A stretch of DNA of 64,000 bases, taken from contig CAMQYZ010000004.1 of the NCBI GenBank assembly GCA_947039505.1, positions 92,031 to 156,030 on the forward strand, written 5' to 3'. Source of the stretch: an uncultured Mycoplasma sp. GTDB lineage: Bacteria > Bacillota_I > Bacilli_A > Mycoplasmatales > Metamycoplasmataceae. The notes beneath the pieces were generated by a model, which made no database searches, had not been told where the DNA came from, and saw only the letters and a list, made by a program, of their open reading frames with translations. Shown in pieces: positions 28,293 through 43,426 of the stretch. Numbering within the stretch: the stretch's first letter is position 1; each line of letters starts with the position of its first letter. The position numbers and the translations under genes are program-made.

Positions 28293-29177
28293 TTAATTAT
28301 TGTCTTGACTTTTTGATAAAGCATCAATTCCAAATAAAGCACAATCATCGCCATAAGGATCTTCTAAAAATTCAATTACATTAAATTGTGAGGGAAGAGA
28401 ATTTCTTTTTGCTCATTCAATAGCTTTATCAATATATCATTTATTATGTCTAGCGACAGAACCACCTATTACAATTGAATTAGGATTTAAAACAGCTATT
28501 GTGATTGCAAGAGTACTTCCAAGAGTCTCAATGGCTTCATCAATAATAATTTTAGCTTTTTCATCAGTGGAATATAAGGCAAAAACCTCTTCAGTAGTTA
28601 TTTTTTTATTAAAAATTTTAGTTGCTCTTTTTTCAATTCCAGAACCTGAAGAAAAATATTCACAAGAACCAGTAGAAAGATGATTTTCTTCTTTATTAAA
28701 AGAAGCGGGCATTCAAGCAATTTCTAATCCTTGAAATGAAAAACCAGAATATATTTCGCCCTTATGTATCAACCCCGCTCCCAAACCTGTTGATATTGTA
28801 AAAAATTGTGTAATATCTTTTTTTGTTTTTTTATAAAAAGTATGAACTGCATAAGCCATAGCATTAGCATCATTTTCAAAAACTATTTTTTTTACACTTG
28901 AATTTTGAGTAATAAAAGTTCTCACATTAAAGCCAACTCAATTTGGTATATTAGCTCCCGAAATAATTACACCTTCATCATAATTTGCAACACCAGGTAA
29001 ACAAATTCCCAAAAATTCTATTTCATGTTCATTCAATAATTTTATTAAAGGTTCTAACGACTTCTTAGGATCTGAAAGAATTGTTGAAAAGGATTCTCTA
29101 AAAATTATTTTATCATCTACTATAATTGCAAATCTAGAATTAGTTCCTCCAATATCAATTACTGCATGTTTTTTCAT
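28293..29177 (-). CDS. ROK family sugar kinase
   Basis: MKKHAVIDIGGTNSRFAIIVDD...FENDANAMAYAV...TISTGLGAGLIHKGEIYSGFSFQGLEIAW...PNSIVIGGSVA; SD ahead of ATG at 29177 (longest ORF to 29207). Confidence 0.9.
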
Positions 29178-29207
29178 ATTTATTCCTTTTTTTAAATAAT
29201 TATACAT

Positions 29208-29239
29208 AAAAAATAAACTAATTTCTTAGTTTATTTTTT
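29208..29239 (-). terminator. Hairpin terminator after rplS
   Basis: AAAAAATAAACTAA-TTTC-TTAGTTTATTTTTT, 14-bp perfect stem. Confidence 0.85.
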
Positions 29240-29252
29240 ATAAATTTCAATA

Positions 29253-29609
29253 TTATTTCTTTACTCTAATTTCTTTTAAACGAGCTGATTTACCTTTTAA
29301 TTCTCTCATATAATAAAGCTTAGCACGCCTTACTTTATTAGAACGAACTAATTCAATAGATGCAATATTAGGGTTGTTTAAAGGAAATGTTCTTTCAACA
29401 CCAATTCCATAAGAAATTTTTCTTATAGTAAAAGTTTCTTTAGAACCACTATTTTTCATAGCAATAACCAATCCTTCAAAAATTTGAATTCTTGATTTTT
29501 CTCCTTCTTTAATTCTTACGTGAACTTTAATATTGTCTCCAGATTTAAAAGTTGGAAAATCTTCACGATGTTGAGAATCTTCAATTGCTTTAATTTTATT
29601 ATTTATCAT
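29253..29609 (-). CDS. rplS: 50S ribosomal protein L19
   Basis: [62 protein letters not shown]. Confidence 0.97.
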   Translation of the reverse strand: MINNKIKAIEDSQHREDFPTFKSGDNIKVHVRIKEGEKSRIQIFEGLVIAMKNSGSKETFTIRKISYGIGVERTFPLNNPNIASIELVRSNKVRRAKLYYMRELKGKSARLKEIRVKK

Positions 29610-30276
29610 TTTTTTTCCTTTCTAAAAGATCGGGTCTTTTATTTAGAGTATTTTCTTTTTGTTTTTTAATTCTTCATTCATTAATATTTTTATGGTTTCC
29701 ACTTAACAATACTTCCGGAACTAACATATTTTTGTATTCCCTTGGTCTTGTATATTGAGGGAAGTCTAATAAATCATTTTGGAAAGAATCATTTTGGTGA
29801 GATGATTCTTTAATTACTTCAGGAATTAATCTAATTACTGAATCGGCTATTACCATAGATGGCAACTCTCCTCCAGTTAATACATAATCCCCAATTGAAA
29901 TTTCACAATCAATTAAACTTCTAACTCTCTCATCAAAACCTTCATATCTACCAGAAATAAACGTTAATGTTTTTTCTTTAGATAATTCTAAAGCCATTTC
30001 TTGACTAAATTGTTTACCTTGAGGAGACAACATTATTATCTTACCTTTTTCTTCTAATGAATTTAAGGCATTATCAATAGGTTCTACCATCAATAACATT
30101 CCTGGTCCACCACCATAAATTTCATCATCCACTTTTTTGTGTTTATCATTTGTAAAATCTCTAAAATCTATTATATTAATATTGATTAAGTTTTTTGATA
30201 TCGCTTTTGCAATAATGGATTCTGTCTTAAAGGCTTCGTAATATTTAGGAAAAATTGTTAAAAAATTTATTTTCAT
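29599..30276 (-). CDS. trmD: tRNA (guanine-N1)-methyltransferase
   Basis: [16 protein letters not shown]...[17 protein letters not shown]...SPQGKQFSQ...[10 protein letters not shown]...[16 protein letters not shown]; runs through TGA=Trp into an 11-bp overlap with rplS. Confidence 0.96.
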
Positions 30277-30278
30277 TA

Positions 30279-30656
30279 TTACTCTTCTTTTTTAGAAGTT
30301 TTTTTAACTACTGGTTTTTTAGCAGTTTCTTTTGCAGCAATTTTTTTTGCACTAGGTTTTCTTACTTTTGCTTTTTTAACTGATTTACCTTTAGATAATT
30401 TATCTTTTGATAAAGAATATTCTTCTCAAAATTTTTCTTGTTTCAATAAATTTCTAACTGTATCAGTAGGTTGTGCACCATTATCTAATCATTTAGTAAT
30501 TAACTCTTTGTTTAATTTCAATTCTTCAGATAATGGATTAAAATATCCTAACTCTTCTATAAAACGCCCATCTCTAGGTGCTCTAGCATCCGCTGCTACA
30601 ATTCTATAAAAGGCATTGAATTTATTACCCATACGTTTTAATCTCAATTTTACCAT
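30279..30656 (-). CDS. rpsP: 30S ribosomal protein S16 with Lys/Ala-rich C-terminal tail
   Basis: [42 protein letters not shown]...; absent from ORF track owing to TGA-Trp. Confidence 0.95.
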
Positions 30657-30696
30657 TTGTCCTCCTTAATAATTTTTAAAATATAACTAAATTTTA

Positions 30697-30751
30697 ACAC
30701 AAAAACAAAAATAGGTGTCAAGTATTTTTGCTTGACACCTATTTTTGTTTT
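30697..30751. terminator. Strong bidirectional terminator after phoU
   Basis: AAAACAAAAATAGGTGTCAAG-TATTTTTG-CTTGACACCTATTTTTGTTTTT. Confidence 0.9.
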
Positions 30752-30756
30752 TAAAA

Positions 30757-31398
30757 CTAACTAATTTCTTTAGAAACAACATTTGCAAAAATACTTTTTA
30801 TTCTTTCTAATGTTATTTCCATTGATTTAACAATTTGAGAAATTGGAAAATAATCTAATTCATTATCCTCATTTGCTAATTGCAATCTAATAGCTTTAAT
30901 TGCTTCGTGAGATAATTCAATAAAGTCTGAATACATTTTTTCAGTTTGATCAAAAATATCCTTTATTTTTTTATCTTTATATATTTTGATATATTTTTGT
31001 AATAAATCTAGATAAGTTTTGGATAAATCCTTAATCATCACAATGTGATTTTGATTTACTTGCTTTCTAACAAATGTTTTTGCTATATTTAAAGAATAAA
31101 TAGTAGCTATTGCAATATCTTTTGCAGAGTAAATAATAGAAATTACAAATCTTAAATGATTAGCTCTAGGATCATCTTTTGAAATTGTTCAAATACACTC
31201 ATCAACTAAATCTCTTTCCTTTTGTTCCGCCTCTTTCACTCTTGATGCAATTGAATCTATTATCTTGTGACCATTTTCTTGGTTAAAAATATATTTTCAT
31301 AATTTTTCATGTGTGGCAAAAGAATATTCTAAAAATTCTAAAACCATTTTTTTTAAATTTTTTTCTGATGTTATTAATGAATTATAATTAGTAGCCAT
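30757..31398 (-). CDS. phoU: PhoU domain protein
   Basis: [37 protein letters not shown]...DDPRANHLRFVISIIYSAKD...; last gene of pst operon. Confidence 0.85.
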
Positions 31399-32252
31399 TA
31401 TCCTATCCTTCCATTAATATAATCTTTTGTTTCCTTTTTATTCGGTGTTAAAAATATGCTTTTTGTTTTTCCTGTTTCCACAATTTTTCCTTGATAAAAA
31501 AAGAATGTTTCATCACTTATTCTTTGCGCTTGAGCCATTGAATGAGTTACAATAATTATTGTATATTTTTGTTTTAATTGTAAAATTAATTCTTCAATTT
31601 TTATAGTTGCAATTGGATCTAAGGCAGATGTTGGTTCATCCATTAGTAAAACTTCTGGCTCCATAGCAATAGCTCTTGCAATACACAATCTTTGTTGTTG
31701 ACCTCCAGAAAGACTAGTACCTAAGTCATCAAGATTATTTTTAACATCTTCTCATAAAGCAGCATTTTCCAAAGATTCTTGGACAATTTTATCCAAAACT
31801 TTTTTATCATGAATTCCATTAGATTTTGGACCGTAGGCTACATTATCATAAATTGAAATAGGAAATGGTGTTGGCTTTTGAAAAACCATACCAACTCTAG
31901 ATCTTAAAGTTGTAACTGGAATTTTTTTAGATTTTATATTTAGATTATCAAAAAAAATGTCTCCTTCACATATAACTCCATCAATCAAATCATTCATTCT
32001 ATTTAAAGCTCTAAGAAAAGTTGATTTACCACACCCTGAAGGACCAATGAAAGAAGTTATTTGTTTTAATTTAATACTTGCATTTATATCATATAAAGCT
32101 TGCTTTTCACCGTTTTTATACCATAGTGAAAAATCATTAATTTCAAAAATATTTTTTTTTGAAAATCCTTCTTTTGTTTCTATCAAAACCGTTTCTCTGT
32201 TTTTCTTTTTTGAAATTTTACTCATAAAATTTTCTTTAAAATTTGATTTCAT
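31398..32252 (-). CDS. pstB: Phosphate ABC transporter ATP-binding protein
   Basis: [55 protein letters not shown]; fragments in one frame. Confidence 0.95.
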
Positions 32253-32254
32253 AT

Positions 32255-34243
32255 TTATTTAATTAACTCCTTGTTTACTTTTTGCTTTTTGTCATTTTGC
32301 AATGATTCTTTTAAATAATCTTTAAATTGATTTAAATGACTTTTGATTGATTTTCTTGCAGGAATTATAACATAACCAATAATTACCAATGAAAAAACTA
32401 ATAGCATAGCAACTAAAGCTGCTTCATATTGAACTCATTTCGCATTAGATGATGTTGAGAATATTTGGGCATAAATATGTGTTGTTAATGTTGTTCCGGG
32501 TCTATTCAACGCTGTATCAGCAGAAGATGATAATCCTGCCGTTAAATATAGCGGAGCTGTTTCCGAAAGTATTCTACCAATTATTGTAATTATATTTCCT
32601 GTTATTGCAACCAATGCCATTGGAACTATTAATTTTTTGATTGTTTCACTCTTAGTATTTCCTAGAGAGTATGAGTTCATTCTAATTTCATCAGGAATAT
32701 TTCTTAACGATTGTTCAAGTAATCTAATGAATGTAGGAATAATAACTATTACTACAGTTAATGCTCCGGCAATTAATGAATTTCCCATTGTTCCACTATT
32801 AGTCATACCTAATGTTTTAATGAAAAATAACATTCCGAACATTCCAAATAAAATAGATGGAGTAGAAGAAAGTGAATCCAACATAAAGATAATTGTTTTC
32901 TTTAAAAATCCTTTTTTAGCATATTCATTTAAATAAACTGCAATAAATAAAGCAATAGGAAAACTAATAGTCAAACAAACAACAATTAATAATAATGTGT
33001 TTAAAAATGATTGACCTACTGTATTTTTTGTATAATCTCAAATTGTCGATGAATCTTTTGTTGTTGAAATTATTCCATTAACCACAATATCCCCAATAAT
33101 TCATGCTAAAAATGAGAAACAAATAATTATACTAATCGTTTCCAAAGTTATTTTATATTTAAAATACAAATTTCCATATTTATAATTATTATTTCTATCC
33201 TTAATATAATTAATTGTTTCAGGTAAATTGTTTGAATCAATTACATGATTACTTTTAAATGATTGTTTTTCAAAAAACATTTTTATATTTGTTGGAATGA
33301 ACATGAAAAATGCAGCAATATTATTTCTTACTTTAACAATCTTCACATTTCTAGAAGCTTTTTTTGATTTTGTTATTATAGAAATAACAATATTTAGCAA
33401 CATCGAAATAATAAGCATTATTAAACCGAAAGCATACAACAATGGTCTAATTTTTTCTGGATCAGAATCAGCAAACATAGTTGATGATATATAAGCACCT
33501 AGTGATTGTGAAGATGAATTTAGCAATGAGAAAAATCCATCTTGAAAGGCTTCGTTAGAAGGTTGCGATTGAAGAATCATAGATACTGCCATAGACTCAC
33601 CAATAGCCCTTGATATAGCAACAACAACAGCGACAACAATTCCTGATTTAGCAGCTTTTTTACAAACTTTATAAATTGATTTTGTTTTAGAATTACCCAA
33701 AGCCAATGAGTTATCCAACAAACTAGGATCAATGGCATTTAATGAATCTAATGTCATAGAAATAATTGTAGGAATAATCATAAAAGCTAACATTATGGAT
33801 GCATTAAATATTGAGTTTCTAGAAATTCCAAATAAAGAATTGAATAATAAACCCAATGAATTTACTGCAAACAAACCAAAAATAACAGATGGAATTCCTG
33901 ATAATGTTTGAAACAAAATCATGACTTTTTTTCTTCACCTCTTATGAAGGCGATATTTTGTAAAAATTGCAACTTTAATTCCAATTGGAACACTAACTAA
34001 TATAGCTATTCCGGAAGTAAGTGTCGTAACAGCGAAAGGTACTCAAAATGAATATTCACTAAAATCTCCGCTAAATAATATGTCTGAACCAAATTCTTTA
34101 AAACCTTTGACAGCCATTATTGAAATAAAAATAATTAATATTAAAAACACTAAACCCATTGACATTGAAAATCCCATTGACATTGATTTTACAAATGAAT
34201 TAATACTATTCTTCTTTTTAAAAAGTTTTTGATTTTTATCCAT
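32255..34243 (-). CDS. Phosphate ABC transporter permease, PstC-PstA fusion
   Basis: ORFs 34043-34243, 33101-33922 and 32435-32974 share one frame through TGA=Trp with no TAA/TAG; two BPD permease modules (GIPSVIFGLFAVNSLGL... and STPSILFGMFGMLFFIKTLG...). Confidence 0.9.
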
Positions 34244-35424
34244 TATTTATCCTTCAATTCTAAATATTTTGGCGGTTTTGCTTCTTCTTCTAGTTTTAAA
34301 TCAAATATATCTTTATCGGTGGCAGTTCAAAATGTTGTTGCATCTCTTATTCCATCTTTATTAAGACACATTAAATCTAAAATTTGTTTTTCTGTTAAAA
34401 CTATGTAACCCTCTGTTTTGATTATATTTTTTGCTATTTCATCACCCAAAATTCAATTGATTAAATCTTGCGAATTATGATCATCAATAGTTGTATCGCT
34501 TGCAGAACTCCCTTCAATAGATACCATTAAATTTAGTGGTCTATATCAATTATAAGAATCTGTAATATTTTCAACTTCAATGGTTGCACCCTCGTAAGTT
34601 GCAATCTCAAAACCATTATCTTCTATTTCTTTTCTATTATTATTAATAAATCCTGCAGATAGATAAACCATTGAACCAATTTTATTTTCATTTTTAACAA
34701 AAGATCAAGCTTGTGAATTAGATTCTGAAGTTGTTCTAGTGAATTTTCCATAATTACCCTTGATTAAAGCATCATCTAATTCTGGATTTTTTTCATAAGT
34801 AAGTCTTGAATCTTTATAAAACGCATCAGCAGTTCCAGAAACAACCGCTCCACCACTTCTTGCATATGGATAAACTTTAGTTGTATCACCTGTCACTCCC
34901 AAATCTTCAAATGTTTTTTCTTCATTACCTGCAAAAGCGGTATAAATGTTAAGAATGGTGTCTTTATTTACATCTAATTTTGTGTTGGGTTTGCTAGGTT
35001 TATAAACTAATCCCATTCCATCTCAAGCAATGGTGATTGTTTTTATCTTTCTTTCGATTCAACTTAATTCATCTTCTAATTCTTCTGGAGTAAGTTCTAC
35101 GCCAGGCTCTGATTTTATAATTTTAGGATTTTTAGATGCCATACCTATTTCTTTGGTACCATCAATAATTGCTCTTATACCAGCTCCTGAACCTCCGGCT
35201 TGAGTTACCAAATCTGCTCCAAGATACTTATTGGAAAAAGAAGCCATTAATGGTTGAACAGCAGATGAACCAGCTGAATTTATTAAAGGAGTATTTGATA
35301 AAATTCCTGAAGTTAAAACAATTGTCGTAGTAACACTAATAAATGTAAATCCTATTGCCAACTTTTTTAAAGTTACTTTTTTTAATTTGGGCTTTTGCAT
35401 ACTTCCATTTTCTATATAAATCAT
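34243..35424 (-). CDS. pstS: Phosphate ABC transporter substrate-binding protein PstS
   Basis: INSAGSSAVQPLMASFSNKYLGADLVTQAGGSGAGIRAIIDGTKEIGMASKN; start may be the internal ATG (MQKPKLKK). Confidence 0.9.
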
Positions 35425-35496
35425 TAATGATTATTCAATTTTATAAAATAATTATAGTGTAATTTATTTTTTTTAAACATAAAAAAAAATTTATTT

Positions 35497-38192
<2,696 letters not shown>

Positions 38193-38212
38193 GTTTCTCC
38201 ATATTTTATAAA

Positions 38213-38245
38213 AAAACAAACCATTTTATTTAAAGAGGTTTGTTA
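38213..38245 (-). terminator. Hairpin after rplT
   Basis: AACAAACCATTTTATTTAAAGAGGTTTGTT. Confidence 0.6.
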
Positions 38246-38247
38246 TT

Positions 38248-38607
38248 TTATTTTTTATCCAAAGCCGTCTTTGCTTTATCGAAAATTATTTTAAAAATTT
38301 CAGGATTATTAATTGCTAATTCTGATAACATTTTTCTATTAATTTCAATATTTGCAGCTTTTAATCCTTCAATAAATCTAGAATATGATAATCCCATAGG
38401 ACGTGTTGCAGCGTTAATACGTGCAATTCATAATTTTCTAAAATTTCTCTTAACTTGTTTTCTATCTCTAAAGGCATATACTCAACCTTTTACAACTTGT
38501 TGTTTGGCAACTTTGTAACCTATTGATTTATGTCCTCAATATCCCTTTGCTAATTTTAGTCACTTTTTACGTCTTCTTCTAGTAACTATTCCGCCTTTTA
38601 CTCTCAT
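38248..38607 (-). CDS. rplT: 50S ribosomal protein L20
   Basis: [67 protein letters not shown]. Confidence 0.97.
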
Positions 38608-38646
38608 AAATTTCTCCTATTTTCTTTTTTTAGTATTATGCAATTA

Positions 38647-38835
38647 TTAAAATAATCCCTTGAATCTTTTAACATCAGAAGGATGCATCATATCTGATTT
38701 ACGAGATTGTCTTTTTTGTTTTGTTGTTTTATTTTGAGCTAAATGAGATCTATATGCTTGACCTCTTTTAACTTTACCTGTACCAGTTACTTTAACACGT
38801 TTTGTAATGGCACTTTTAGTTTTCATTTTTGGCAT
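38647..38835 (-). CDS. rpmI: 50S ribosomal protein L35
   Basis: [62 protein letters not shown]. Confidence 0.97.
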   Translation of the reverse strand: MPKMKTKSAITKRVKVTGTGKVKRGQAYRSHLAQNKTTKQKRQSRKSDMMHPSDVKRFKGLF

Positions 38836-39436
38836 TATCTTCGTTCTCCTTATTTTTGTTTTTATTTTCTTTATTTAATTGAATAATTTTTTTCTTATCT
38901 TGTTGTAAAAACATATCTAAGAATCTTCCTGAATTTAATACAGGTTCTTTTGTTATTACGGCAATATCTTCAACTTCCTTAAAAAAAGTATTTAAGGCAG
39001 AATAACCTAACTCCGGTCTTTGAGATTCTCTTCCTCTAAATTTTAAAGAAATTTTAACAATATCTCCTTCAAGTAAGAATTCTCTGGCTTTTTTTGCTTT
39101 AGTTTTTAAATCATTTATACCGATTAAAGGAGTAAGTCTTATTTGTCTATTTTCAGTTCTAGATTGTTTAGATTTTTCTTCTTTTTTCTTTTTCTTGCGA
39201 TCATATTTGAATCTTCCATAATCCATAAATCTAGCAATGGGTTTGGGAGTTGTAGAAATTAGAACTAAATCTAATTTTTGTTCTAAAGCACTTTCCAATG
39301 CTTCAGCCCTAGTCATTACACCTATTTTTTCACCATTTACTCCAATTATAAAAATTTTTGGAAATAAAATGTGTTCGTTAATAATATGTTCTGGTCCCGG
39401 TTTTCTTTTTTTGGAATTTGATGATGTATCAATAAT
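38816..39436 (-). CDS. infC: Translation initiation factor IF-3 (probable ATT start; longest ATG ORF begins at 39481)
   Basis: [72 protein letters not shown] 6 nt before ATT. Confidence 0.93.
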   Translation of the reverse strand: MIDTSSNSKKRKPGPEHIINEHILFPKIFIIGVNGEKIGVMTRAEALESALEQKLDLVLISTTPKPIARFMDYGRFKYDRKKKKKEEKSKQSRTENRQIRLTPLIGINDLKTKAKKAREFLLEGDIVKISLKFRGRESQRPELGYSALNTFFKEVEDIAVITKEPVLNSGRFLDMFLQQDKKKIIQLNKENKNKNKENEDNAKNEN

Positions 39437-39590
39437 GATGAACCCCTTAATTAAATATTGAAAATAAATTATTTGTTTCATTAATAACTATTAATTTTTT
39501 AAATGTATGTTATAGCTAAACCCAAGATATAAATCATGAGGTGAGAAATGAATCTACTTTCTGCAACAATTATTATTGCTTTTTAATGAT
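39437..39590 (-). ncRNA. Candidate L20-type leader RNA upstream of infC-rpmI-rplT
   Basis: Structured-looking 5' UTR: GCAATAATAATTGTTGCAGAAAGTAGATTCATTTCTCACCTCATGATTTATATCTTGGG; same position as the known Firmicute L20 leader; not covariance-checked. Confidence 0.4.
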
Positions 39591-39598
39591 AACATAAA

Positions 39599-40435
39599 TT
39601 AATTTTTTTTAATTAAAGTTTTGCTATATATTTCTACTAAATTCTCTAGAAGCGAAACAACTGTTAACGGACCAACCCCTCCAACTGTTGGAGAAATTGC
39701 TGCAGCTTTATTTTTAACTGATTCGAAGTCTACATCTCCGAAAATTTTATTAGATAAGTTTGCTCTGCTCACACCAACATCTACAATAATTGCTCCTTCT
39801 TTAATATTTTCTGCCTTCACCAAATTAGGAGAACCTGCTGCAACAATTAATATATCTGCTTTTTCAGAATTTTTTATACCTGTCTCTAAGTTAAAGCTAT
39901 TGACAATACCACCCATTCTTTTCAACAATTCTTTTGTCGGTTTTCCCACCAAATTAGATTCACCAATAATACCTATTTGTTGATTTTTAATAGGAATATT
40001 ATAAAAAGTTAACAAAGAAATAATCGCCTTAGCTGTAGCAGGAAAAATACATTCTTTATTTTGATAAATCATATTATGATTTTTTTGAGATAACCCATCA
40101 ATATCTTTTTCGGAATCTACTGCATTCAATAATTTTTGCTTATCTAAATGTTGAGGAAGTGGCAATTGAACAATTAGTCCGTCGGTTTGTTTACATTCTT
40201 TTTTTATTAATGAAGTTAATTCCTCTTGATCAATATTTTCACTTAATTTAATGTGATTGGTTTTTACACCTATGGAGTTTGCTTGCTTAATTTTTATGCC
40301 TATATATTTATTGCTCTCAAAAACATCACCCACTTGAATAATAGACATTTGGGGTTTAATTTTCATTGTGGATATTTGCTTTTCTAAAAATTTGAGTTTT
40401 TGATTTGCCAATATTTTTCCATCTAAAATAAGCAT
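39599..40435 (-). CDS. folD: Bifunctional methylenetetrahydrofolate dehydrogenase/cyclohydrolase
   Basis: GLIVQLPLPQHLDKQKLLNAVDSEKDIDGL, PTVGGVGPLTVVSLLENLV. Confidence 0.96.
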   Translation of the reverse strand: MLILDGKILANQKLKFLEKQISTMKIKPQMSIIQVGDVFESNKYIGIKIKQANSIGVKTNHIKLSENIDQEELTSLIKKECKQTDGLIVQLPLPQHLDKQKLLNAVDSEKDIDGLSQKNHNMIYQNKECIFPATAKAIISLLTFYNIPIKNQQIGIIGESNLVGKPTKELLKRMGGIVNSFNLETGIKNSEKADILIVAAGSPNLVKAENIKEGAIIVDVGVSRANLSNKIFGDVDFESVKNKAAAISPTVGGVGPLTVVSLLENLVEIYSKTLIKKN

Positions 40436-42918
40436 TATAATTCCTCTATTTTTTTGATATATAAAGATAATTTTTCTTGATAATTTTTATATTTTTGCTT
40501 TTCTAAATCTATTTTATTTTTTGGTGCAGATTCCACAAACTTAACATTTGATAAAATTTGCTTGGATCTAATTATTTCCATATTTAATTTGTTAATTTCA
40601 CTATTTAATCTAGATTTTTCAATTGCAATTTGTTTATCAGTAAGTTTAATGTAAATTGTTATACCATTTTTTGAATATGGAGAATTGTTATTTTTCTCTA
40701 TTGTTGAATTAGCTATTTTATTTACCAATTCTACAATTAAAGTATTACTATCACATGATTCAAAATAATATGAAACTTTTTCTTTATTACTAATATTAAA
40801 TTCTGCTCTAAAGTCACGAATTAAACTTATTATGGAAATTGCATCATCAATGTAATTAACTTTATAATTTTGAGTTGTTTCAATTAAATTCTCCAACAAC
40901 TCTTCTTTAGTCAATAACTTAAACAAATGATCTGTTAAAAAAGGAATAAAAGGATGTAATAAAATTAATAATTTCGAAAGTATTTCTACAGCTATTTTTT
41001 TATTTGGTGTTATTTTTAGAAATTCAATATATCAACTTGAAAAATCATTATAAATAAAATCATTTAATTTTTTTCCGATTATTGAAAACTCATATTTACT
41101 CATGTGCTTTTCAATTTCTTGTTCCAAATTAAAAAATTTTGAAAGAATTCATTTATCAGTATCTTCAATGATTGTTTTTGAATCATCTTCCATAGCAATA
41201 ATAAATTTTGTTATATTTCATAATTTATTATTTAGCGATCATGCAGATTCAATTTTACTTTCGCTAAAATTAATATCTTGTCCCGGTGTAGAATTGGTTA
41301 GCAAAAATCATCTTAATGAATCAGAACCATGTTTTTCAATTACATCCATAGGATTGATTCCATTGCCTAATGATTTTGACATTTTTCTACCAGATTCATC
41401 TCTTATTAATCCATGAATTAATAAGTCTTTAAAAGGTATGTCTCCCATAAATTCTAAAGATTGAAAATACATTCTAGCTACTCAGAAAAAAATAATGTCA
41501 TACCCTGTTACCAATAGAGATGTTGGAAAATATCTTTTTAATTTTTCATCATCCATATTTGGTCAACCTAAAAATGAAAATGGACAAAGAGCCGAAGAAA
41601 ATCATGTATCCAAAACATCTTCATCTCTTATTCATCCTTCTCCAGGAGATTCAACTTGCACCTTAACTTCTTCACCTTTATATCAAGCTGGTATTTGATG
41701 ACCTCATCATAATTGCCTACTTATAGTTCAGTCATGCACTTCGCTCATTCATTTTTTTAGAATTATTTCAAATCTATTTGGATAAATATTTACCTTGTTT
41801 TTAGAATCAATATTCGTTAATAAATTTTCACTCAATTTATCCATTTTAACAAACCATTGTGGCATAACTAAAATTTCAATGGTTTCGTGAGATCTTTCTG
41901 ATATACCAATATTATTTTCAATTTCCTCAACTTTAACTAACAAATTATTCTTGTGAAGTTTTTTAGCAATTTCTTTTCTGGCAACCTTAGAACTCATGTT
42001 CTTGAATTCCATCGCAAGAGAATTCATTAATCCAGCTTGGTCAATACATTCTTTGATTTCTAAATTATTTTTAATAATAATATCAATGTCATTGGTTGCA
42101 TGAGCAGAAACCTTCATAAATCCAGATCCAAATTCAGGATCAATATATTCATCAGTAATAATTTCAATTAATTCATTTGTCAAAGGATTGATAACTTTTT
42201 TATTTTTAAATTTATGATTCTTTTTATCACTAGGATGAAATGCTATTGCCACATCACTAAAAATTGTTTCAATTCTTGTAGTGGCAATTGTTAAATAATC
42301 AGACTTATCTTCTAAGTAATATTTTACATAATACATTTGTGATTTTGTCGCCTTGGAAATAACCTCTATATTAGAAAGTGCTGTTTGTAATTTGGGATCT
42401 CAATTTACTGCTTTAACACCTTTATAGATCAAACCTTTATTGTACATATCAATAAAAACTTTATTAACTGCATTATTAGATCCTTCATCTAATGTGAAAC
42501 GTTCATTAGTATAATCCAAAGACAAACCCAATTTATTTCATTGTTGTTTTATAATTTTGGCATATTCTTCTTTTCAAGAAATGGCTTGTTTAATAAATTC
42601 TTCTCTCCCCAACATTTCTTTGGTTTGTGAATTATTTCTTAATTTTTCTTCAACTTTTGCTTGCGTCGCTATTCCAGCATGATCCATAGCAGGCAAAAAC
42701 AAAACATCAAAATCTTTTAATTTTTTATAGCGAATAATGGTGTCTTGAATAAATCCATCTCAAGCGTGTCCTAAATGCAATTGACCAGTCACATTTGGTG
42801 GTGGCAAAATAATAGAAAAAGGTTCTTTCGATTTATTGTGTGTGGAAAAATATTTTTTTTCAATTCATTTCTTATTTTTTCCCTTTTCAACAAGTTGATG
42901 ATTGTAAGTTTTGTCCAT
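40435..42918 (-). CDS. valS: Valyl-tRNA synthetase
   Basis: [82 protein letters not shown]; alternative start at 42927. Confidence 0.96.
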
Positions 42919-42964
42919 AACTCTCATTTCTAATTTATTTTAACCTAATTATAAACAAAGATTT

Positions 42965-43426
42965 TTATTTTATTGAAAATAGAATAAGAGATGGCAAAGA
43001 AATTAGTAATAATAATATGCCATAAATTATCAAAATAACAGAAATAAAAACTAAATCACTATTATCTTTAGTAAGTTTTGTTTTTTCTTCTTCTTGCAAA
43101 TCTAATACTCTCAATTTTTCTTGTTCCGATGGAGTAAATTTGCTTTTACTAATATTTTTGACTTCTTTAAACTTAAATAAATCAAAAGCCTTTCTAAAAA
43201 TTCCTTTACCACCCATAGTAAAAATCATTGCAAGAATAGGTAGGGTTATGTAAAAAATAGAAACAATTGAGATAACATCAAATCACAGTCTATTAGTTCC
43301 CAATGAAACACCGATAATTATGGAAATTGATATGAATATAAAAAAAGAAATAATAAGCAAATTGCTTTTATTACATTTTCTTTTTATATAACTTCAATAA
43401 TTATGATAATTTTTATTTGGTAACAT
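42965..43426 (-). CDS. Small membrane protein downstream of opp operon
   Basis: MLPNKNYHNYWSYIKRKCNKSNLLIISFFIFISISIIIGVSLGTNRLWFDVIS...LLISLPSLILFSIK; overlaps oppF 3' end. Confidence 0.65.
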
